The notes under the pieces were generated by a model. The model had not been told where the DNA came from. It made no database searches and saw only the letters and a program-made list of their open reading frames with translations. Shown here piece after piece: positions 57,705 through 63,356 of a stretch of 63,356 bases of DNA (the stretch's first letter is position 1; every line of letters starts with the position of its first letter). The translations under genes were made by a program, and so were the position numbers. Origin of the DNA: Chloroflexota bacterium (GTDB lineage Bacteria; Chloroflexota; Limnocylindria; Limnocylindrales; CSP1-4); assembly GCA_021802585.1 (NCBI GenBank), contig JAJZRQ010000007.1, positions 1 to 63,356 of the forward strand, read 5' to 3'.

Positions 57705-58568
57705 ATGGCCGTCTCAACCCGCGTCCCCCTGCTGGAGCTGAGTGGGGTCAGCAAACGGTTCGGCGCCGTCCAGGCCCTGACGGAGGTCCGCTTCGACGTC
57801 TTCGCCGGCGAGGTCGTCGCGCTCGTCGGCGACAACGGGGCCGGGAAGTCGACCCTCATCAAGGTCATCTCGGGCATCCATCCGGCGGACGCCGGGCAGT
57901 TCCGGTTCGAGGGCCGGGACGTCGCCATCCATGGGCCCCAGGACTCCGCCTCTCTCGGGATCGCCACGGTCTACCAGGATCTCGCCCTCTGCGACAACCT
58001 CGACGTGGTCGCCAACCTCTACCTCGGGCGCGAGGTGGGCGGCCGCGGACCGCTGGGTCGCATGAACGAGACTTCGATGGAGCAACGGTCGATCGACGTC
58101 CTGCGCCGTCTCTCGGTGAAGATCCCGAGCGTCCGCACGCCGGTCGAGTCCCTGTCCGGCGGGCAGCGCCAGTCCGTCGCGGTCGCCCGGTCGGTCCTCT
58201 GGAAGAACAAGGTCGTGCTCCTCGACGAGCCCACGGCCGCCCTCGGCGTCGCCCAGACCCACGAGGTCCTCGAGCTCGTGAAGCGGCTCCGCGACGAGGG
58301 CCACGGGGTCGTGCTCATCAGCCACAACCTCGTCGACGTCTTCGAGGTCGCCGACCGGATCACCGTGCTCCGGCTCGGGCGCTACGTCGGGACGTACAGC
58401 GCGGCGACCGTCGGCCGCGAACAGCTGGTCGCTCTCATGACCGGCGCCGTGCCCGGGGAGGCCGCCAACGGAGAGATGCCGGCTGGCGCGCTTCCGCCGG
58501 CTCCGCCGGCCTGGCGCGCGGACTCGACCGGGCCCAGCGCCGGGATCCCCGGGGAGGTGGGGCGATGA
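57705..58568 (+). CDS. Sugar ABC transporter ATP-binding protein (single-domain, FrcA/XylG-like)
   Basis: 287 residues with Walker A GDNGAGKST, Q-loop TVYQDLALCDNLDV, signature LSGGQRQSVAVARSV, Walker B VVLLDEPTAALGVAQ and HNLVDVFEVADRI. Only one ATPase domain is present instead of the tandem pair in RbsA/XylG, so it must homodimerise. The C-terminus is an Ala/Pro-rich tail. It overlaps the permease by four bases. Confidence 0.93.
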   Translation: MAVSTRVPLLELSGVSKRFGAVQALTEVRFDVFAGEVVALVGDNGAGKSTLIKVISGIHPADAGQFRFEGRDVAIHGPQDSASLGIATVYQDLALCDNLDVVANLYLGREVGGRGPLGRMNETSMEQRSIDVLRRLSVKIPSVRTPVESLSGGQRQSVAVARSVLWKNKVVLLDEPTAALGVAQTHEVLELVKRLRDEGHGVVLISHNLVDVFEVADRITVLRLGRYVGTYSAATVGREQLVALMTGAVPGEAANGEMPAGALPPAPPAWRADSTGPSAGIPGEVGR

Positions 58569-59779
58569 GCACCCTGGCTAACGACCCTCGCCTCATCGCC
58601 GGCGAAGCGAGCTTCCGCGGGATCGTCGCGACCTACCGTCGCCGGATCAGCTCCGGCGACGTGGGGCAGCTGCCGGTCATCATCGGCCTGGTCGTCATCT
58701 GGAGCGTCTTCGGCATCGCGTCCGGGGGCACGTTCTTCACCCCTGTCAACCTCGTGAATCTCTCGCTGCAGATGGCGGCCGTGGGGACGATCGCCGTCGG
58801 CGTCGTCTTCGTCCTGCTCCTCGGTGAGATCGACCTGACGGTCGGGGTCATGTCCGGCCTGGCCGCCGGGATCATGGCCGTCCTCAACGTCCAGGCGGGG
58901 CTCCCCGGCCCTCTGGCGGTGCTCGGCGGCCTCGTCGCCGGGCTTCTCGTCGGCGCGTTCCACGGCATGTGGATCACCCGCTTCCGCATCCCGTCGTTCG
59001 TCGTCACCCTGGCCGGCCTCATCGCCTGGCAGGGCGTCCTGCTCTTCGTCCTGGGCTCCCGCGGCACCATCAACCTGCGGGACCCCTTCATCACGGGCCT
59101 CGCCGGGACCTTCTTCACGGGCATCTGGGCATGGGTGATCGGCGCGGGGTTCGTCGTCTACGTGGGCGGGACGGCCTACATGCAGCGCCGCAACCGCGTC
59201 GCTGCCGGCCTGTCGGGTGGTCCCACGCTCCTCGTGTGGGCCCGAACCGCCATCAGCGCCGCCGTCGTGGCCTTGGCCATCGTGGTCCTGAGCCAGGACC
59301 GGGGCCTGCCGCTCTCGCTCGTCCTGCTGGTCGGCCTCGTCGTGGTCATGGACTTCGTGGCCCGGCGCACGCGCTTCGGCCGGATGGTCTTCGCCGTCGG
59401 CGGGAACGCCGAGGCGGCTCGCCGGGCGGGCATCCCGGTCGATCGCGTCCGGGTCGCCGTGTTCATCATGGCCTCGACCTTCGCCGCGTGGGGTGGCATC
59501 CTCGCCGCCTCCCGCCTCCTCGCGGTGACGCAGTCCTCGGGCTCCGGCGACGTGCTCCTCAACGCGATCGCGTCGGCGGTCATCGGCGGCACGAGCCTCT
59601 TCGGTGGTCGCGGCACCGCGTGGGCCGCCCTCCTCGGCATCCTCGTGATCCAGTCGATCTCGAACGGGATGGACCTGCTCAGCTTCGAACCCGCGATCAA
59701 GCTCACCATCACCGGCGCCGTCCTCCTCACCGCCGTGACGATCGACGCCCTGGCCAGGAGGGGACGCGAACAGCACTGA
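58565..59779 (+). CDS. Sugar ABC transporter permease (XylH type)
   Basis: A 404-residue membrane permease with about ten hydrophobic segments: LPVIIGLVVIWSVFGIASGG, LQMAAVGTIAVGVVFVLLLG, EIDLTVGVMSGLAAGIMAVL, and the family block FAVGGNAEAARRAGIPVDRV with GGTSLFGGRGTAWAALLGIL. It is long, as in XylH rather than RbsC. ATG overlaps the ATPase stop. Confidence 0.94.
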   Translation: MSTLANDPRLIAGEASFRGIVATYRRRISSGDVGQLPVIIGLVVIWSVFGIASGGTFFTPVNLVNLSLQMAAVGTIAVGVVFVLLLGEIDLTVGVMSGLAAGIMAVLNVQAGLPGPLAVLGGLVAGLLVGAFHGMWITRFRIPSFVVTLAGLIAWQGVLLFVLGSRGTINLRDPFITGLAGTFFTGIWAWVIGAGFVVYVGGTAYMQRRNRVAAGLSGGPTLLVWARTAISAAVVALAIVVLSQDRGLPLSLVLLVGLVVVMDFVARRTRFGRMVFAVGGNAEAARRAGIPVDRVRVAVFIMASTFAAWGGILAASRLLAVTQSSGSGDVLLNAIASAVIGGTSLFGGRGTAWAALLGILVIQSISNGMDLLSFEPAIKLTITGAVLLTAVTIDALARRGREQH

Positions 59780-59828
59780 ACCCCGGCCGTCGTCCCGCCC
59801 GACCGCACGCCTGGCAGGGGGACGAGCC

Positions 59829-60374
59829 CTACCGGCTTGCCTGGTGCTCCGCCAGCGCGGCCACCAGCGCAGCGCAGAAGGCGGGGATGTCCTCCACGAC
59901 GCGGCCCCACACGAGGTTCCCGTCCTGGAGCGCCGGCTCGTCGACCCAGGTCGCCCCGGCGTTCACGAGATCATCCCGGATTCCGAGCGAGCCCGTGGCC
60001 CGGCTCCCATCGACGATCCGCGCGGAGATCGCCACGAGGCCGCCGTGGCAGATGATCCCGATCGGCTTCCGCGCTCCGTGCATCGCCGCGACGAAGTCCG
60101 TCACCGCCCGGTGGCGGCGGAGCTTGTCCGGCATCCAGCCGCCGGGGATCACGAGCGCGTCGTACTGGTCGGGGTCCAGGCCGCCGACCTCGACCTCCAC
60201 CGGCACGGCGAGGCCGTTCTTCCCGTGGACCGTCCCCGGCGCGAGGCCGGCCGAGGTCACCCGGGCCCCCGCCTCGCGCAGCCGCATCACGGTGACCCAG
60301 TACTCCAGGTCCTCCACGCCGTCGCCGGCGAGGACGACCACGTGCATCCCGTCGAGCTCCATCGGGGCCTCCAT
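59829..60374 (-). CDS. DJ-1/PfpI family protein
   Basis: 181 residues of the class-I glutamine-amidotransferase-like fold: HVVVLAGDGVEDLEYWVTVM, YDALVIPGGWMPDKLRRHRA, nucleophile Cys in IGIICHGGLVAIS and TWVDEPALQDGNLVWGR. The family includes peptidases, glyoxalases and protein-repair enzymes. Which applies is unclear. ATG 60374 or 60362 are both possible starts. Confidence 0.88.
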   Translation of the reverse strand: MEAPMELDGMHVVVLAGDGVEDLEYWVTVMRLREAGARVTSAGLAPGTVHGKNGLAVPVEVEVGGLDPDQYDALVIPGGWMPDKLRRHRAVTDFVAAMHGARKPIGIICHGGLVAISARIVDGSRATGSLGIRDDLVNAGATWVDEPALQDGNLVWGRVVEDIPAFCAALVAALAEHQASR

Positions 60375-60442
60375 CCGCCCCGGCGGTCGGGCCGGGGTCG
60401 CCGCCCGAGGATACGCCGCTCCCGCCCCGGCGGCGCGTGCCG

Positions 60443-60448
60443 TACGAT
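60443..60448 (+). promoter_or_regulatory. -10 element of the F420 PPOX gene, leaderless start
   Basis: TACGAT followed by six bases and ATG 60455. This spacing supports ATG 60455 rather than the upstream GTG 60437. Confidence 0.65.
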
Positions 60449-60454
60449 CGCGGC

Positions 60455-60892
60455 ATGCCGCACGACGCTCGTCTCTCCGCCGACGTCCGCGCCTTCCTGG
60501 CCGGGCCCGGCCGCTTTGCCACGCTGGCCACGATCGACCCCGACGGGGCACCCCGGCAGGCCGTGGTCTGGTACCGCCTCGATCCCGACGGGCGGATCAC
60601 CGTGAACAGCGCGGACGGCAGGCGCTGGCCGGCGAACCTGCGCCGCGACCCGCGCTGCTCGCTTGCGGTCCCCGACGGGGCTGATGGCTACGCCTTCGTC
60701 GCCCTGACCGGCCGCGTGGCCGAGGTCGTCGACGACCAGGCGGTCGCGCAGGCCGACATCGCCGCGCTCGCCCGTCACTACCACGCGGACGACCTGGCCA
60801 AGGCCGAACGGGTCATCGGCCGCTTCCGCACGCAGCATCGCGTCTCATTCCGGGTCGAGATCGTCGCCGTCCACGACCACCTCGAGGACTGA
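60455..60892 (+). CDS. PPOX-class F420-dependent oxidoreductase
   Basis: A 145-residue split-barrel flavin/deazaflavin protein: RFATLATIDPDGAPRQAVVW, GRITVNSADGRRWPANLRRD, VALTGRVAEVVDD and RTQHRVSFRVEIVAVHDH. It is the first of an F420-centred run (60455 to the window end). The start is ATG 60455, six bases after the -10 hexamer. F420 reduces or is reduced here; the substrate is unknown. Confidence 0.9.
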   Translation: MPHDARLSADVRAFLAGPGRFATLATIDPDGAPRQAVVWYRLDPDGRITVNSADGRRWPANLRRDPRCSLAVPDGADGYAFVALTGRVAEVVDDQAVAQADIAALARHYHADDLAKAERVIGRFRTQHRVSFRVEIVAVHDHLED

Positions 60893-60897
60893 CTGCC

Positions 60898-61266
60898 GTG
60901 AACCGCGTCGCCCGCGCCGGCAACGCCCTCGGCGGGCGGCTCATGGCCCTGACCGGCTGGGTCGGCGAGCTTGGGACGATCGGGGCGCGGACCGGGCAGC
61001 GCCGCCGCGCCCCGATTGGGTACGTTGCGCGCCCCGACGGGTCGCTGCTCGTCGGCTCGGAGCGCGGCAACCGCGGCTGGGCGGCGAACCTGCGGGCGAA
61101 CCCCGCGGCCACGTTCACCGTGAAGGGCGTCGAGCGACGCTACCGGGCCCGCCTCGTCGGCCTCGACGAGCGCACGGCGGCGATCGCCGCGCTGCGCGCC
61201 AGGTTCGGACGCTGGGCCGCCCGCACCAACTGGGGCGACCTCTTCGTGCTCGAGCCGGAGGCGTAG
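60898..61266 (+). CDS. Deazaflavin (F420)-dependent nitroreductase family protein (Ddn-like)
   Basis: 122 residues of the split-barrel DUF385/Ddn family: LTTIG-like ELGTIGARTGQRRRAPIGYV, LLVGSERGNRGWAANLRANP and ARLVGLDERTAAIAALRARF. Known members are F420H2-dependent quinone reductases or nitroreductases. GTG start five bases after the previous stop. It is two bases from the next gene, so the three F420 genes are cotranscribed. Confidence 0.86.
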   Translation: MNRVARAGNALGGRLMALTGWVGELGTIGARTGQRRRAPIGYVARPDGSLLVGSERGNRGWAANLRANPAATFTVKGVERRYRARLVGLDERTAAIAALRARFGRWAARTNWGDLFVLEPEA

Positions 61267-61268
61267 GC

Positions 61269-62204
61269 GTGCCGGACGTCCGCTTCGGCGCCCAGCTCTG
61301 GAGCCAGGCGAGCCCGTGGGACGGGTTCCTCGCGGCCGCGGTCGCGGCGGAGGACGCCGCCTGGGACGCGGTCTGGACGTGGGATCACCTCCACGCGATC
61401 TTCGGGCCGTGGGAGCAGCCGATCTTCGAGGGCTGGCTGGCAATGACGGCGGTGGCCGCGCGGACGTCGCGGGTCCGGGTCGGGCTCATGGTCGGCGCGA
61501 ACACGCTCCGGAACCCCGGCCACACGGCGAAGCTCGCGGCGACGCTCGACCACGTGAGCGGCGGGCGGGCCGTGCTCGGCATCGGCGGGGCCTGGTTCGC
61601 CCGCGAGCACGAGGCGTTCGGGATCGACTTCGGGGCGAGCGTCGGCGAGCGGCTCGACCGCCTCGACGAGGCGGTCGAGCTCATGCGCCGCCTCCTCGAC
61701 GGCGAGCGGTTCGACCACGCCGGCCGTTTCTATCGCTTCACCGACGCGCTCATCGCGCCGCCGCCGGTCCAGGCGCACCTCCCGATCCTCGTCGGGGGGA
61801 GCGGGCCGCGGAAGACGCTGCGGACGGTCGCCCGCCTCGCCGACGCCTGGAACACGAACGGGACACCCGACGAGGTCGCGGCGCGCGACGCGATCCTCCG
61901 CGACCACTGCGCGGCCGTCGGGCGCGACCCGGCCGCGATCGAGCGGACGGTGAGCTTCCCCGTGGTCATCCGTGACGACCCGGCGGCGGCGGAGCGGGCG
62001 TTCGGGGCCATCTGCGCCCGCAACGGGACGCCCGACGCGGGGAAGGTGCCGACGCTCCTCGGCCCGCCGGAGCTCATCGCCGCGGCGATCCGCCCGTACG
62101 CCGACCTCGGCTTCCGGACGGTGATCGTCCGTCTTCCCGCCCCGTACGACGCGGAGACGATCGCCCGGATCGGCGAGGTCCGGGCCGCGCTCGCGGACCG
62201 GTAG
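61269..62204 (+). CDS. LLM-class F420-dependent oxidoreductase
   Basis: A 311-residue luciferase-like TIM barrel: AQLWSQASPWDGFLAAAVAA, WDAVWTWDHLHAIFGPWEQP, TSRVRVGLMVGANTLRNPGH, ATLDHVSGGRAVLGIGGAWF, LPILVGGSGPRKTLRTVARL. Directly upstream of cofD, so F420 use is strongly suggested. GTG start. Confidence 0.92.
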   Translation: MPDVRFGAQLWSQASPWDGFLAAAVAAEDAAWDAVWTWDHLHAIFGPWEQPIFEGWLAMTAVAARTSRVRVGLMVGANTLRNPGHTAKLAATLDHVSGGRAVLGIGGAWFAREHEAFGIDFGASVGERLDRLDEAVELMRRLLDGERFDHAGRFYRFTDALIAPPPVQAHLPILVGGSGPRKTLRTVARLADAWNTNGTPDEVAARDAILRDHCAAVGRDPAAIERTVSFPVVIRDDPAAAERAFGAICARNGTPDAGKVPTLLGPPELIAAAIRPYADLGFRTVIVRLPAPYDAETIARIGEVRAALADR

Positions 62205-62211
62205 CGACGGG

Positions 62212-63162
62212 ATGCCGCGCGTCGTCGCGCTCGCGGGCGGGGTCGGCGGCTCGAAGCTCGCCCATGGCCTCGCCGCCGTCCTGGCGCCCGCCGCGCTCAC
62301 CGTCGTCGTCAACACCGCCGACGACGCGGAGTTCCACGGCCTCCTCGTCTGCCCCGACCACGACACCGTCTGCTACACCCTCGCCGGGCTCGCCGACCGG
62401 GAGCAGGGCTGGGGCCTCGCCGGCGAGACGTGGTCGGCCGCCGCCATGCTCGCCCGTCTCGGCGAGCCGTCCTGGTTCCGCCTCGGCGACCGCGACCTCG
62501 CCGTCCATGTCCACCGGACGCGCCTCCTCCGCGAGGGCGCCCGCCCGACGGAGGTCGCGCTCGGGATCCAGCGGGCGCTGGGGGTCGCGACCCCGATCCT
62601 GCCGATGGCCGACGAGCCCGTCCGGACGCGCGTCCGGACGCCCGCCGGCTGGCTCGACTTCCAGGACTACTTCGTGCGCCTCCAGCAGGCCCCCGACGTC
62701 CTCGAGGTCGCCTTCGCCGGCGTCGAGGCGGCCCGGCCCACGCCCGAGGTCGCGGCGGCGTTCGCGGCGGCCGAGGCGATCGTCGTCTGCCCCTCGAACC
62801 CGTTCGTGTCGATCGGGCCGATCCTCGCCGTCCCGGGGATCCGCGACCTCGTCGCGGCCGCCCGGGCGCGGGGCGTGCGCGTCGCCGCGGTCTCGCCGCT
62901 CGTCGGCGGCCGCGCGCTCAAGGGGCCGGCGGACCGGATGGCCGTCTCTCTAGGAGAGGAGGCGAGCGCGATCGGGATCGCCCGCCACTACGCGGGGCTC
63001 ATCGACGCCCTCCTCGTCGACGACGCCGACGCCGCCCTCGCCCCCGCGATCGCGGCGCTGGGGATCGAGCCGGTCGTGGGCCCGATCGTCATGGGCGACG
63101 ACGCGTCCCGGGCGGCGCTGGCCGCCGCAGCGGTCGCGGCGGCCTCGGCCGCGGCGTCCTGA
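62212..63162 (+). CDS. cofD: 2-phospho-L-lactate (or phosphoenolpyruvyl) transferase
   Basis: A 316-residue enzyme joining the activated phospho-C3 acid to the deazaflavin Fo. It has an N-terminal VVALAGGVGGSKLAHGLAAV, TVVVNTADDAEFHGLLVCPD, DTVCYTLAGLADREQGWGLA, WFRLGDRDLAVHVHRTRLLR and IVVCPSNPFVSIGPILAVPG. All are CofD/FbiA family blocks. ATG eight bases after the LLM stop. Confidence 0.96.
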   Translation: MPRVVALAGGVGGSKLAHGLAAVLAPAALTVVVNTADDAEFHGLLVCPDHDTVCYTLAGLADREQGWGLAGETWSAAAMLARLGEPSWFRLGDRDLAVHVHRTRLLREGARPTEVALGIQRALGVATPILPMADEPVRTRVRTPAGWLDFQDYFVRLQQAPDVLEVAFAGVEAARPTPEVAAAFAAAEAIVVCPSNPFVSIGPILAVPGIRDLVAAARARGVRVAAVSPLVGGRALKGPADRMAVSLGEEASAIGIARHYAGLIDALLVDDADAALAPAIAALGIEPVVGPIVMGDDASRAALAAAAVAAASAAAS

Positions 63163-63186
63163 GCGTCGCGCTCCCGGCGGCTCGTC

Positions 63187-63192
63187 TACGAT
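63187..63192 (+). promoter_or_regulatory. -10 element of cofC, leaderless start
   Basis: TACGAT, then six bases, then the GTG at 63199. cofC can therefore be transcribed separately from cofD, which ends 36 bases upstream. Confidence 0.6.
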
Positions 63193-63198
63193 CGCGTC

Positions 63199-63356
63199 GT
63201 GCCGCGCCCCACGCCACCCCTCGACCGGGTCGCCGCCCTCGTGCCCGTGCGGGGCCTCGAGGGCGCGAAGGCGCGCCTCGGCGAGGTGCTCGACGCCGAG
63301 GAGCGGCGATCGCTCGTCGAGCGGCTCCTCCGGCGGACCGTCGCGGCGGCGCTGGC
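63199..63356 (+). CDS. cofC: 2-phospho-L-lactate guanylyltransferase, N-terminal part
   Basis: The first 52 codons before the window edge read VAALVPVRGLEGAKARLGEV followed by LDAEERRSLVERLLRRTV. This is the start of the CofC/FbiD nucleotidyltransferase (VPVKxxxxAKxRL). It activates 2-phospholactate or PEP with GTP for CofD. Partial at the edge. Confidence 0.9.
   Translation, partial: MPRPTPPLDRVAALVPVRGLEGAKARLGEVLDAEERRSLVERLLRRTVAAAL

Noticed and set aside
1-63356. rRNA, tRNA, anti-phage systems and secondary-metabolite clusters
   Set aside because: Looked for in gene content and intergenic sequence; nothing convincing was seen. The integrase remnant has no visible tRNA target beside it.

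Overview
The window is very GC-rich double-stranded bacterial DNA with many 4-base gene overlaps (ATGA/GTGA) and abundant GTG starts. Coenzyme F420 genes (cofD, start of cofC, several F420-type oxidoreductases), a complete classical menaquinone operon, the DUF3090-SCO1664 gene pair and a RibXY-type riboflavin transporter under an FMN riboswitch suggest a Chloroflexota bacterium (Limnocylindria-like) or a relative at the Chloroflexota/Actinomycetota end of the tree. This is inference from gene content; no rRNA or tRNA gene is visible.

Layout. (1) About 1-14.4 kb is a carbohydrate island with visibly lower GC than the rest. A frame-broken tyrosine recombinase lies on the left and a transposase tail plus truncated genes on the right. 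A minus-strand operon (LacI regulator, fucose/arabinose-type isomerase, FGGY kinase, decayed SDR, sugar dehydrogenase) diverges from a plus-strand operon (DUF4185 lipoprotein, sugar ABC transporter, DUF6259-like protein, GH172/DUF2961 enzyme, decayed GH116). The two operons share a strikingly symmetrical promoter region. DUF4185 and DUF2961 are the families that contain endo- and exo-D-arabinofuranosidases, and the isomerase and kinase fit D-arabinose to D-ribulose to D-ribulose-5-phosphate. I therefore propose a D-arabinan (mycobacterial-type arabinogalactan) utilisation locus. (2) 14.4-19.7 kb holds gene fragments, a flavodoxin, a CBS-BON protein, ribokinase with a tandem-repeat tail, a LiaF-like protein, DUF3090 and SCO1664. 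(3) 19.7-30.4 kb is a nine-gene operon tetR-menF-menD-menH-menB-menA-menC-menE-menG in which every junction is a 4-base overlap. MenE is fused in frame to a second alpha/beta-hydrolase. (4) 30.4-35.3 kb has a two-component system divergent from an ApbE/ferric-reductase-like redox module. (5) 35.4-39.7 kb has an orphan sugar-binding lipoprotein, a second CBS-BON protein, an LCP-family protein and a small zinc ribbon. (6) 39.7-43.3 kb has a gene-free stretch with a cluster of tetraloop hairpins, then a riboflavin-type ABC transporter with an FMN riboswitch inside the operon. (7) 43.4-53.7 kb has a YceI/MarR divergent pair with overlapping operators, DUF72, Gfo/Idh, a PQQ-type sugar dehydrogenase, SIMPL, pyruvate dehydrogenase E1, nicotinamidase, SRPBCC and a 5'-3' exonuclease. 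(8) 53.7-63.4 kb has an inositol-phosphatase-like gene, an F420 LLM oxidoreductase, a remnant nucleoside phosphorylase, a xylose/ribose-type ABC transporter, DJ-1/PfpI, and an F420 cluster running into cofC at the window edge.

Two genome-wide habits stand out. At least five genes start exactly six bases after a TAnnnT -10 hexamer, which implies leaderless mRNAs. Several gene 3' ends carry local tandem duplications.
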